NCBI GenBank assembly: GCA_902497095.1
Contig: CABVDD010000054.1
Coordinates: forward strand, 1-9,358
Source: an uncultured Faecalicoccus sp.
GTDB lineage: Bacteria > Bacillota_I > Bacilli_A > Erysipelotrichales > Erysipelotrichaceae
Reading direction: 5' to 3'
Length of the DNA stretch: 9,358 nt
In this document: positions 1 to 7,853 of the stretch, piece after piece
How positions within the stretch are numbered: position 1 is the first letter of the stretch
Layout of the letters: each line of letters begins with the position of its first letter
Notes under the pieces: model-generated
What the model was told of the DNA's origin: nothing
The model's input: only the letters and a program-made list of their open reading frames with translations
Databases searched by the model: none
Position numbers and translations under genes: made by a program

Positions 1-62
1 AGATCTTCACTGCTATACATAAATTCTAAAATTTTTGTTCGCAGCGAAGATAGAGATTTCAA
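1..62 (-). CDS. Possible start of a further capsule gene, cut by the window edge
   Basis: Downstream of the cytidylyltransferase/reductase gene, one minus-strand frame stays open from a TTG at 60-62 to the window edge, with an ATG at 18-20 in the same frame. The short peptide (about 20 residues from the TTG, reading KSLSSLRTKILEF near its start) is too short to assign to a family. No Shine-Dalgarno site is visible before either start. The gap from the preceding stop would be 33 bases (TTG) or 75 bases (ATG). By analogy with H. influenzae-type ribitol-phosphate capsules, a transferase using CDP-ribitol could lie here, but that is context only. It may equally be non-coding spacer. Confidence 0.25.
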   Translation of the reverse strand, partial: MKSLSSLRTKILEFMYSSED

Positions 63-95
63 TTATGAGCCAATTTTTGACTGCTTACTTCATAG

Positions 96-1472
96 TCAGT
101 CTGTTTTACGTCTGACATCTATAACTTGTCCCGTCAATCCAGAAAGTAATGTCATTATTGAAGTTTCTGCAACAAATTGGGGACTTAATAAACTATTTTC
201 CGGTTCTATACCAAAGTTTTGGATACGCATAGGTGTTTTAGTTCTTTCCGGATTAATACAATTAATCTTTATATTATAACTTTTCCATTCTTCAGATAAA
301 GCCTGAACTAAATTCACAATTGCAGCTTTTGAAGATGAATATAGGCTATACATCGCTCTGCCTCGTGTATATGAACTGGAAGTAAATAGTAATAAACCTC
401 CATGAGACTTCGCTAAATATGAGAATGATTCCTTCGCCACATTTATCGCTCCCAAATAATTTACACGTATTAAATTTAAAATATCATCATATTTCATTGT
501 CATCAAAGGAATTTTCAATAATATACCTGCTGTATTTATAACGAAATCAATCTTTTTCTCAATCAGATATACTTTTTCCAAAGCTTCTTTTACTAATGAT
601 GCATCAGCAACATCTGTTCCAGTCTCACTTCGACTAAACGAATAAACCTTAGCTTTCAATCCGGTACACAGTTCTGCAATACTATGTCCTATACCATAAC
701 TTCCCCCAAAAATGACTATAACTTTATGCTCTAATGCGGTTTCTTGTCCATATAAAGAAACATCACTTACAGATTTTAATTGAAAAAGCTTATCCAACAA
801 AAACAAATCTTCTTTATGCGTTAACTTCATATTAAATTTCTCTCCCGGTACAACTCCTATTGGTATATCAGGCATATATTTTAAAACAACCCCACAATCA
901 TCGGTTGTTTTAAAATTAGGATCTACCAATGCACGTTTATATGCTTCCCTAATAACGGATAATTTAAATGCTTGTGGGGTCTGTCCATTGTATAAAAATT
1001 GTCGGTTAGGAATATCCTCTATTTCATGCGTATTCAGATTCATTTTGATAATGGTATCTGTTGCAGGAATTGCAACATCAACAGCTCCATACTTACCCAA
1101 CATAGTAATACAATCTGATATTATTCTTTTAGTAACTAAGGGACGTACACTATCATGAAATATTAAATTAATATCATTCTCTGTAGAAGCATAGGCATTT
1201 ATAGCTGACAAACTTGAATAATAACGTTCACTTCCTCCTTGTAGAATTCGTCCTACTTTCTTAAAATTATTAATGCAACACAATTCCTCCACTTTTTCAA
1301 GATAATTAGGGTGTACCACAATTGCAATTTCATCAATAAGCGGATGGTTATCAAATACAGAAATGGTATGTTCTAAAACTGTTTTTCCCGAAACTTTAAA
1401 AAATTGTTTAGGCATTGTCCCTCCCATACGAGTTCCGACACCACCTGCTAAAATTACAGCAACATTTCTCAT
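96..1472 (-). CDS. Bifunctional cytidylyltransferase / SDR reductase, Bcs1-like CDP-ribitol synthase
   Basis: Likely makes a CDP-activated polyol, probably CDP-ribitol, in the cytoplasm: the C-terminal domain would reduce D-ribulose 5-phosphate and the N-terminal domain would transfer CMP from CTP. Residues 1-235 are an IspD/TarI-like nucleotidyltransferase: LAGGVGTRMG at 8-17, Lys22, HDSVRP at 106-111, PATDTI at 136-141, QTPQAF at 164-169, TDDCG at 190-194 and NMKLTHKEDL at 214-223. Residues 250-458 are a short-chain dehydrogenase: GGSYGIG at 256-262 (NADP(H) loop), NTAG at 313-316, serines at 365-367 and the catalytic YSSSK at 378-382. The two-domain order and the 458-residue length match Bcs1/Acs1 of H. 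influenzae (about 474 residues). Both active sites look intact. The start ATG overlaps the upstream GT2 stop by 4 bases (ATGA), suggesting coupled translation. The exact polyol is inferred; a related pentitol or ketose phosphate cannot be excluded. Confidence 0.88.
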   Translation of the reverse strand: MRNVAVILAGGVGTRMGGTMPKQFFKVSGKTVLEHTISVFDNHPLIDEIAIVVHPNYLEKVEELCCINNFKKVGRILQGGSERYYSSLSAINAYASTENDINLIFHDSVRPLVTKRIISDCITMLGKYGAVDVAIPATDTIIKMNLNTHEIEDIPNRQFLYNGQTPQAFKLSVIREAYKRALVDPNFKTTDDCGVVLKYMPDIPIGVVPGEKFNMKLTHKEDLFLLDKLFQLKSVSDVSLYGQETALEHKVIVIFGGSYGIGHSIAELCTGLKAKVYSFSRSETGTDVADASLVKEALEKVYLIEKKIDFVINTAGILLKIPLMTMKYDDILNLIRVNYLGAINVAKESFSYLAKSHGGLLLFTSSSYTRGRAMYSLYSSSKAAIVNLVQALSEEWKSYNIKINCINPERTKTPMRIQNFGIEPENSLLSPQFVAETSIMTLLSGLTGQVIDVRRKTD

Positions 1473-2464
1473 GCTAATTTCTTTATTCTAACTAATAATC
1501 CAATTAAAAAATAGTAAACATAAAACATTCTTACCTGTAACCAAGACAAAATCCTCCTCTTAAACCCTATTACATGGCAAGTACTACAATATAATAAAAC
1601 TGATTTGTACCTGGAGTCTTGAGTTATAATTCGAGTTATTGAAATAGCTTTCTTATTGAATATGGCTATTCGAGGATATTTATAACTCACTGCATTAGAA
1701 ACCCAATCATAAATAATCCAATAAAAAACATCTTTAATAACTGGATATTTATATTTTTCATATATCACAAATAATTCATTAACAGTAAACAAAATATCCA
1801 AATCCTTTTCTTTTATAGTATTAATAATACTATCGTTACGTCCTATATAATAATTATATAACAATTCATTTAACACATAAACTCGTGCCCCTTGTATCAT
1901 ACATTGGAAATTGAACAACAAATCTTCATAAACAATTCCCGATTTAAAGTTCAACCCTCTTTGTCGTAAAAATGATAATTTATATAATCTGTTACAGGCT
2001 GATGCGCTAAAGCGATTATTCAGCTTAGCCTGGACCAAATATTCCTTACCATCTAACAGATTATTTCCCCAATACGCAGGATCTCTAACTTTTTCTATGC
2101 AATCCTTTATCAAATATCGACCAAAAACCACTATATCAACCTCAAATCTCTCTATTACTTGCGATAACTCATAACATGTATTAGGCTCTATAGAATCATC
2201 ACTATCTAAAAATAAAACATATTCTCCTGATGCTATATTTAATCCTGTATTACGAGCTTCACTTAAACCTTTATTTTTCTGATATATATATTTAATTCTT
2301 TCATCAAATAAATAACTTTTTATGATATTATCACTATTATCCGTCGAACCATCGTTTACCAATATAATTTCAATGTCCTGAAAAGACTGTTTCATGACAC
2401 TATCTAAACATCTGTTCAAATATTTTTCAACATTATATATAGGAATGATAATTGAAATAAGCAT
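1469..2464 (-). CDS. GT2 family glycosyltransferase
   Basis: Adds one sugar from a nucleotide donor to the lipid-linked repeat unit at the cytoplasmic face of the inner membrane. The 331-residue protein has a GT-A fold start (SIIIPIYNVEKYL, residues 4-16), NDGSTD at 37-42 for the nucleotide, ARNTGL at 70-75, the metal-binding DSDD at 87-90 and a likely catalytic acidic pair YED at 179-181. The C-terminus is basic and hydrophobic (about 300-331), fitting membrane association. The start ATG lies 4 bases after the wzy stop and has no clear Shine-Dalgarno, so translation is probably coupled. Its stop overlaps the start of the cytidylyltransferase/reductase gene by 4 bases. Donor and linkage cannot be read from the sequence. 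Confidence 0.9.
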   Translation of the reverse strand: MLISIIIPIYNVEKYLNRCLDSVMKQSFQDIEIILVNDGSTDNSDNIIKSYLFDERIKYIYQKNKGLSEARNTGLNIASGEYVLFLDSDDSIEPNTCYELSQVIERFEVDIVVFGRYLIKDCIEKVRDPAYWGNNLLDGKEYLVQAKLNNRFSASACNRLYKLSFLRQRGLNFKSGIVYEDLLFNFQCMIQGARVYVLNELLYNYYIGRNDSIINTIKEKDLDILFTVNELFVIYEKYKYPVIKDVFYWIIYDWVSNAVSYKYPRIAIFNKKAISITRIITQDSRYKSVLLYCSTCHVIGFKRRILSWLQVRMFYVYYFLIGLLVRIKKLA

Positions 2465-2468
2465 AAAA

Positions 2469-3851
2469 CTAAATGAATTTTATTTTAAGTTTCGGAACAT
2501 ATAGAATTAAACTATAAAAAAATAAGAATATCAAAATATTTATCAATGAAGGGAAAAATGAAGCACGAGGCATATACACTATATTAGGAACTAATATAAA
2601 AGCCAAAAACATGATAACACGAGTATTACGAACACTTTTCTCAAAATAACGAATAATATATCCAGCTAAAAAACTCATTAGTAGAAATCCGATTAATCCC
2701 AAATCCCAAAACTCTCCGAGAAAACTAGAACCAACTCCCTCTCCCCCCAAGTATGCATCCGGTGCTAAAAAATAAGTCAATCGATGTCCTAAACTATTAG
2801 TTTGCTCCACAAATTCCATAGATTGACCTTCAAAAGTTGATGTTAAGGATAAAGGATACAAAATATATGGTAATCCAGTATTTACAAATGTTGATTTATA
2901 AAATATCATATATGCAAATACTAATAACGAAACCCCTTGTTGAGAAAAAAACATCATAAATAAATCAGAATCATAACCAGTATCAACGTCCCCCCTCCGG
3001 AACTCCAATAATACTTGTGACAGAATAATACACACAATTGAAATCAATAATAATTTGCCTATTTTTTGTTTTTGTTGTTCAGAATAAAATGAATAATAAT
3101 ACCATAATAAAAATATAATAGGTAAAAATAGTTTAGAACGTCCACCCTTTAAAACATCTGCAATTCTTAAAGCAAAGAAAATTGACGATATGATAAAGAA
3201 CTTCTTTTTAGAAGGTTTCGATGCTAAAAATAAGCAATATGAAAATTCAAAAATAGATATTGCTCCCGTCGTCCATATTGGATATTTCAAATTTGCAATA
3301 GTTCCATCATATACAGCTAAATATCCATGCTCCAACACAGCTTTAAACTGAATCAAATATTTAATAAAAGTACCTGGAACGGAGAATAGAAATAAGAAAG
3401 TAGATATTTTATCTAGATACCTCGAATATTCAAAATTTATCTTTCTATAAGACAAATATTTTCTACCCATCAAGCATCCAAGATGCATAAATAGCAATGA
3501 AAATGTTAACAATATTAATATTTGAAACTGTACGTTTATAGGGAAAATGAAATCATTATATTTATCTGCCCATGTCCAATTAAACAAACCATAAATATCC
3601 AAGAATATACGCGAATAAATAAACACACATAGCATATATAGAAAAAGAACATACAAATTGAATGTTCCACTTTCATGTATCGCAGAAAAAAGTGACCACA
3701 AAAAAATGAGTAACAATTCATATTGTAGTATATTAATTGTTACATCATTATATCCAAATCCAATACAAAATAAAAATTGGAGAAAATAGCAAATAATAAT
3801 AAAAATCTGTATTACTTGAAAAATGGAATATTTCCACGTAAAACTTATCAT
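2469..3851 (-). CDS. wzy: Wzy-type polysaccharide polymerase
   Basis: Integral membrane protein that should polymerise lipid-linked repeat units on the periplasmic face. The 460 residues consist mostly of hydrophobic segments, beginning at about residue 10 and ending with a segment at about 435-455. Recognisable landmarks are RRGDVDTGYDSDLF (about 285-298) followed by SQQGVSLLVF, and a large periplasmic-type loop with LGHRLTYFLAPDAYLGGEGVG, which resembles the Bacteroidota O-antigen polymerase Wzy family (PF14296 by memory of the pattern, not by search). Such polymerases diverge strongly and the call rests on topology, these patterns and position between glycosyltransferase genes. The start ATG overlaps the GT4 stop by 4 bases. 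Two runs of six G on the coding strand (2743-2748 and 2990-2995) stand out in this AT-rich gene but are short. A Waa/WaaL-type ligase is the main alternative. Confidence 0.8.
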   Translation of the reverse strand: MISFTWKYSIFQVIQIFIIICYFLQFLFCIGFGYNDVTINILQYELLLIFLWSLFSAIHESGTFNLYVLFLYMLCVFIYSRIFLDIYGLFNWTWADKYNDFIFPINVQFQILILLTFSLLFMHLGCLMGRKYLSYRKINFEYSRYLDKISTFLFLFSVPGTFIKYLIQFKAVLEHGYLAVYDGTIANLKYPIWTTGAISIFEFSYCLFLASKPSKKKFFIISSIFFALRIADVLKGGRSKLFLPIIFLLWYYYSFYSEQQKQKIGKLLLISIVCIILSQVLLEFRRGDVDTGYDSDLFMMFFSQQGVSLLVFAYMIFYKSTFVNTGLPYILYPLSLTSTFEGQSMEFVEQTNSLGHRLTYFLAPDAYLGGEGVGSSFLGEFWDLGLIGFLLMSFLAGYIIRYFEKSVRNTRVIMFLAFILVPNIVYMPRASFFPSLINILIFLFFYSLILYVPKLKIKFI

Positions 3852-4942
3852 CTAAATAAAGTATTAACTTTACATATTTGCTGATTCAAATCAAAATCAG
3901 ATAATCTATGCCTTAATTTAGTGGATATCAACAAAGAATGTTCTGACGCTTTACAAATTGCTTCCGAAAAAGAATTTATATCCAATGAAGCCACATATCC
4001 AAACTCTCCATTACACAATACTTCTTCAGCACCTACACAAGGAGAGGAAACAATATTTCTTTCTAAAATTAAAGCTTCTATTATTACAGTCGGTAATCCT
4101 TCATATAGGGAAGATAAAACAAATACGTCACAGGATTTTATTAAAGGATATGGATTTTCTTTAAACCCTAAAAAATGTACATAATCTTGCAATCCCATAT
4201 CATCTCTCAGTTTTTCCAACTCAACTTGTAAAGGCCCCACCCCTAAAATCCATAATGTAAAATTTCCCTTGTTCAACAATAAAGGCATACACTCAATCAA
4301 AAATCGATGATTTTTACCTTTGTCAATCCTACCTACAGCCAATAAATTTATTCTATCCCGACTAAATGGTACATTAATATGTACATTTGATTTTTGTATA
4401 ATATCAGAAATATCAATAGGATTATATAAAACAATCGATTTATTTTTGACAGCAGGGCATAAATTTATCAATGTCTTTTGACAAGCTTTAGAAACACATA
4501 CTATTTGATTTAAAGAAGGAAGGTCACGAAAATATCTCCGCTTATTAGTTGTTTTACAGTAGGTATGCTTTATTAAATCTGTATGTAGCCAAGCCACTCT
4601 TTGCGCAGTAGCAGGAGCTTTAAATAAAATTCTGGTAGCAGTATCCTCTCTAAAAGCAATATAACAATCGTATAGTTTCCTTATATGAAAGATATAGAAC
4701 AAGCTAGGAAACGTTAGTAAAATACGTCTCTTAATTTTATTTATTAGCAGATTTGAATCCCCCAAAGCAGAATATAAACATATATTCCGAGGAACACTAT
4801 CAAGATAAACACCCTCTCTATTTATTAAAAAAAGATCTACATTATATTTTTTTGCATCAAGATGTTGAAGTATTGTTATCAATATCCTTTCTGCTCCACC
4901 ACCTTTCAAATTATCTATAATGAATAAAAGATTTTTTTTCAT
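3848..4942 (-). CDS. GT4 family glycosyltransferase
   Basis: Retaining GT-B transferase expected to add a sugar to the growing repeat unit at the inner face of the membrane. The 364 residues show the N-terminal glycine-rich acceptor loop (LKGGGAER, 12-19), WLHTD at 118-122, the start of the GT1-type C-terminal domain with VGRIDKGKNH at 203-212, the nucleotide-sugar region LGVGP at 233-237, and the E-x7-E motif in EGLPTVIIEA at 281-290. The length is normal for the family. The start ATG is followed at once by a run of eight A (codons 2-4, MKKN), which could allow slippage but is also the ordinary start of such proteins. It overlaps the upstream GT2 stop by 4 bases, with only a weak AGG as a possible ribosome site. 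Donor specificity is unknown. Confidence 0.92.
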   Translation of the reverse strand: MKKNLLFIIDNLKGGGAERILITILQHLDAKKYNVDLFLINREGVYLDSVPRNICLYSALGDSNLLINKIKRRILLTFPSLFYIFHIRKLYDCYIAFREDTATRILFKAPATAQRVAWLHTDLIKHTYCKTTNKRRYFRDLPSLNQIVCVSKACQKTLINLCPAVKNKSIVLYNPIDISDIIQKSNVHINVPFSRDRINLLAVGRIDKGKNHRFLIECMPLLLNKGNFTLWILGVGPLQVELEKLRDDMGLQDYVHFLGFKENPYPLIKSCDVFVLSSLYEGLPTVIIEALILERNIVSSPCVGAEEVLCNGEFGYVASLDINSFSEAICKASEHSLLISTKLRHRLSDFDLNQQICKVNTLFR

Positions 4943-5826
4943 GACCTACTTTTATCTTTAATATATAATAAAATTCCTAAGAAACAGGCTATTATAAAAG
5001 TCCATCTTCTATTTATAGCTTCTTTATATATATTCCTAAAACTTTTTCCTGCAAATAGACTATAACGCACATAACTTGCAGCATTAATAACATAGTTAGT
5101 AAATGATAAATTAAAATAATTCCTCTCATTTATATACAGAGCATAACCATTAGGATTTCTTAAACACAGATGTCTGTATTTGCTAGACAGACCATCTCTT
5201 TGATAATCTTTTATTTCTAAACTTCGCTTAATACAACATATTTTATATCGCAAAGAAATTCTATTTAAAACCAATGCTTCTGTTACAAAGAATTCATTCT
5301 CAAATTCAGGGAATGGATATTCTTTCAAAATACGAGTATAATAAATTAACCCTTTATCTCCTTTTACTGACAATGAATTGTAAAGGTTATAATGTGAAAC
5401 AACCAACTCGTCTACAGGTAGCGAAGTTCCTATTAGATTTCCATGTAAATCTAAAGAATTACATGAAAATCCTGCTATCCAAGGATTATCCTTATGTATC
5501 AAATGATATGAATAAATTATTTCTAGTGCAGTTTCAATATAATAATCGTCAGAATCTAAACAAATAAAGATTTCCCCTTTAGCTATCTGCACTGCTCTAT
5601 TAAATGCACGATGCTTTCCCCCATTCTCCTGCTTCAAATATACAATGGAAATTTTATTTGTATTTATCCATTTCTGAACTATTTCTTCTGTATTATCTGT
5701 GGAACCATCATCCACAATAATCCATTCAAAACTACGTAATGTTTGTTTACACAAATATTCATAGGTACGTCCTATAGTATTCGCTCTATTGTAAGTCGGA
5801 GTAAATACACTAAAGAGAAATTCCAT
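4939..5826 (-). CDS. GT2 family glycosyltransferase
   Basis: Inverting GT-A transferase of the cytoplasmic repeat-unit assembly pathway. The 295 residues begin with FSVFTPTYNRANT (5-17), then VDDGSTD at 38-44, the GGKHRAFNRAV stretch at 69-79 typical of this GT2 subgroup, and DSDD at 91-94 for the metal. A hydrophobic segment close to the C-terminus (WTFIIACFLGILLYI) probably anchors it to the membrane. The chosen ATG at 5824-5826 lies inside the end of the acetyltransferase gene (17-base overlap) and has a GGAA ribosome-site-like sequence a few bases upstream; a later start would remove the first beta strand. It differs clearly from the other GT2 in this operon and should form a different linkage. 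Confidence 0.91.
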   Translation of the reverse strand: MEFLFSVFTPTYNRANTIGRTYEYLCKQTLRSFEWIIVDDGSTDNTEEIVQKWINTNKISIVYLKQENGGKHRAFNRAVQIAKGEIFICLDSDDYYIETALEIIYSYHLIHKDNPWIAGFSCNSLDLHGNLIGTSLPVDELVVSHYNLYNSLSVKGDKGLIYYTRILKEYPFPEFENEFFVTEALVLNRISLRYKICCIKRSLEIKDYQRDGLSSKYRHLCLRNPNGYALYINERNYFNLSFTNYVINAASYVRYSLFAGKSFRNIYKEAINRRWTFIIACFLGILLYIKDKSRS

Positions 5827-6436
5827 ATTTTTCCATTAAACAATTAACATCTGAAAAAAGTAAACTATTACTTCTTATCCATTCCTCATCCATATTCCAC
5901 CACTTTAATTTTAACAAAAAATCTATTTGATTCTGCTCAAAGCGCATTCTAATACATTTAGCCGGTACTCCACCATAAATTGAATAAGGCGGTATATCTT
6001 TAGTTACAATAGAATTTGCTCCTATTACTGCACCATCACCAATTGTAACTCCATTTACAATAGTCACATTAGCACCAATCCATACATCATTTCCAATAGT
6101 AACTATAGCAAACTGGTCATACCTATCTTCTAAAAGGAACTTTCCTTTTAAAAATAACCTCGGAGAAGTCGTAACGTTCTTTTCTACTGGATGATTACCC
6201 AAGCCAGCTACGACATTAGGACCTATTGAACAAAACTTTCCTATATGGCAACAATGTATAATAGAGTTATAATTTACATATGAATAATCTCCAATAATAG
6301 AATTACTGAAAATAACGCGAGCTGAAAAAGAACAATCACAGCCTATAACAGTATTTCCTAATAATTGTACATCTCGTCCTATATTGACAGTCCTTCTCCT
6401 AAAGAGTCTCATAAACCGATTTATGAAATTCATCAT
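5810..6436 (-). CDS. Hexapeptide-repeat acetyltransferase (CatB/LbH type)
   Basis: Likely an acetyl-CoA-dependent O-acetyltransferase that modifies a sugar of the repeat unit or its precursor. After a short basic N-terminus (RLFRRR), residues of about 17-75 and 112-145 carry the imperfect hexapeptide repeats of a left-handed beta helix, such as VTIGNDVWIGANVTIVNG and TIGDGAVIGANSIV. The two are separated by a loop holding GNHP at 80-83, whose His82 is the expected catalytic histidine. YGGVPAK at 154-160 is the usual acetyl-CoA-binding end of the family. The length of 208 residues is typical. Two adjacent ATG codons occur at the start; the first overlaps the wzx stop by 4 bases. The acceptor (sugar, amino sugar or polyol) cannot be told from sequence. 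Confidence 0.87.
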   Translation of the reverse strand: MMNFINRFMRLFRRRTVNIGRDVQLLGNTVIGCDCSFSARVIFSNSIIGDYSYVNYNSIIHCCHIGKFCSIGPNVVAGLGNHPVEKNVTTSPRLFLKGKFLLEDRYDQFAIVTIGNDVWIGANVTIVNGVTIGDGAVIGANSIVTKDIPPYSIYGGVPAKCIRMRFEQNQIDFLLKLKWWNMDEEWIRSNSLLFSDVNCLMEKYGISL

Positions 6437-7695
6437 ATTATACCATATTTTTTACAATAATACCATCTCTGTAAAGTTTCAAAGAAAACAGATATTACCA
6501 ATGATATAGATAAAGTATATATATTTAAACAATCAATAATTCCCAAAAACATTATTACGAACAAATACACGAACATACTATAAAACATATTGACAATAAC
6601 ATCTTTTACATGATTGTGACTTATTAATATAACAGTTCCAAGAAAATAACTTAAATGGCGATATATAAACAGAGTTCCCAACATCCAATACACAGGAATT
6701 GCCATTAGCATATCATTATTAAAAAATAAAAGAATAAATGATTTCAAAGAACATCCAACAATAAAATATAATAAAACTCCTATTACAGTAGTATATATTA
6801 AAAGTTTACGGGCAAATATTTTATTAGCATTTTTATTATAATATGGAAATACAACATTACTTATTGTATAAAATATAGTAGATAATACATTTACTATTTT
6901 TTCTACAAAATCATAATAAGCTACTTCTCCCATTCCCAAAACGCTACCAATAACTATAGTATTAGTCCTATCTTTCACTATACCTGTTATTGACGTTAAG
7001 AGAAGTTTGGTTGAATCTTTTGTATGATAAAATATAGTCGCTAAAGACTGCCATCTAAACTTAATTTTAAATTTATATATTAGTATATATATGGCTATAA
7101 GAGATGTAATAATAGCTCCAATGCCATTTATAAGTGGAACCAATAAATAATCTTGCGGTGTAGTGACCCATATAAATATCAATAGAATAAACACTACACG
7201 TCCTATGAAAGAAAAAATTGCAATATATTTCATTTTTTCTATACCTTGAAAAAACCATATAGGAAATAAACATTCATAAATACATTGCCACATTGAAAAA
7301 ATATATAATAATTTATATTCTCGAATTTCAGGAAAAAGAAATATTAAAAATAAGAATCCAAATACTATAATTAAAAGCAAGGTTTTTACAATATATACCA
7401 CACTAACTATTTCGTTTATCTTCTTTGAATCTTCTCTATTAATGCTAATATATTTCGTAGCTGAGATATTAAATCCCCAGTTTACAAATATTGCTAAATA
7501 ACTAACTATTGCCTGAGAATATATGATTACACCATATAAATTTTTTCCTAAAGTATTAATTAAATAAGGATATGTAACAAGTGGTATCAATAAATTACAT
7601 ATCTGTAATAAAGTTAGATAGCCAAAATTTTCAATTAAGGTTTTATACCTATATATATAGTCAGATATATTTTTCACTTTGCAAATTAACATCAT
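6433..7695 (-). CDS. wzx: Wzx-type oligosaccharide flippase
   Basis: Polytopic MATE/MOP-superfamily protein that should move the lipid-linked repeat unit across the inner membrane. Hydrophobic segments run through the whole length, including about residues 26-45, 55-75, 100-122, 155-175 and 185-210 and two long stretches in the last 110 residues. The N-terminal ENFGYLTLLQICNLLIPLVT pattern is typical of Wzx (PF01943-like). I start it at the ATG at 7693-7695 (420 codons); an adjacent ATG follows, a GTG at 7675-7677 is possible, and an upstream GTG at 7702-7704 lies inside the IS66 terminal repeat. The IS end is one base upstream of the chosen start, so the native leader and perhaps the true first codons were lost. 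No good ribosome site is visible. It is now the first capsule gene of the operon. Confidence 0.87.
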   Translation of the reverse strand: MMLICKVKNISDYIYRYKTLIENFGYLTLLQICNLLIPLVTYPYLINTLGKNLYGVIIYSQAIVSYLAIFVNWGFNISATKYISINREDSKKINEIVSVVYIVKTLLLIIVFGFLFLIFLFPEIREYKLLYIFSMWQCIYECLFPIWFFQGIEKMKYIAIFSFIGRVVFILLIFIWVTTPQDYLLVPLINGIGAIITSLIAIYILIYKFKIKFRWQSLATIFYHTKDSTKLLLTSITGIVKDRTNTIVIGSVLGMGEVAYYDFVEKIVNVLSTIFYTISNVVFPYYNKNANKIFARKLLIYTTVIGVLLYFIVGCSLKSFILLFFNNDMLMAIPVYWMLGTLFIYRHLSYFLGTVILISHNHVKDVIVNMFYSMFVYLFVIMFLGIIDCLNIYTLSISLVISVFFETLQRWYYCKKYGII

Positions 7696-7696
7696 C

Positions 7697-7709
7697 GTAA
7701 GCACTCAAT
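7697..7709 (+). repeat. IS66 terminal inverted repeat, capsule-side end
   Basis: The 13 bases GTAAGCACTCAAT match the reverse complement of 8535-8547 exactly. The outermost base is separated from the likely wzx ATG (7693-7695, minus strand) by a single base. Confidence 0.75.
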
Positions 7710-7744
7710 CACTTTGGACTCTTCTGAAAATAAGTAAGCAGTCA

Positions 7745-7768
7745 TTTTAGACCTGAAAAGGTTTAAAA
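7745..7768 (+). other. Short stem-loop inside the IS end
   Basis: Arms 7745-7754 (TTTTAGACCT) and 7759-7768 (AGGTTTAAAA) are complementary over ten pairs with one G-U, closing a GAAA loop on the plus strand. On the minus strand one pair becomes A-C. No U-tract follows on either strand, so it does not look like a standard intrinsic terminator. It lies in the middle copy of the end repeat. Confidence 0.45.
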
Positions 7769-7853
7769 GTAAGCACTCAATACCTTTTTCCCTACTGAAA
7801 ATCAGCGAGAAAGGGAATTGGTCTTATTATATTTGACTTCGATTTAACTTAAT

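Larger units (their letters stand above)
7697..7802 (+). repeat. Three tandem copies of the IS66 end motif
   Basis: The motif GTAAGCACTCAAT begins at 7697 and again, identical, at 7769; a variant copy (GTAAGCAGTCATT) begins at 7734. Spacings are 37 and 35 bases. Each copy is followed by a CTGAAAA block, at 7724, 7753 and 7795. The opposite end of the element has only one copy. Repeated subterminal motifs of this kind can be transposase-binding sites, or can arise by repeated insertion or slippage at an end; the sequence alone does not decide. The array also lies directly upstream of wzx, where a promoter or leader would be expected. Confidence 0.7.

Noticed and set aside
2743..2995. Two six-base G runs in wzy as phase-variation tracts
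   Set aside because: Six bases is short for slippage-based switching and the reading frame is intact; there is no second allele to compare.
3921..4184. Plus-strand frames of 87 and 68 codons
   Set aside because: They lie opposite the well-supported GT4 gene, show no family features and have no ribosome site.
4932..4939. A run of eight A at codons 2-4 of the GT4 gene as a frame switch
   Set aside because: MKKN-type starts commonly give such runs in AT-rich genes; nothing else points to switching.
7829..7836. TATATTTG on the plus strand, matching the Bacteroides -7 promoter element
   Set aside because: No real gene lies downstream on the plus strand and no properly spaced TTTG -33 element is evident; a match is expected by chance in AT-rich DNA.
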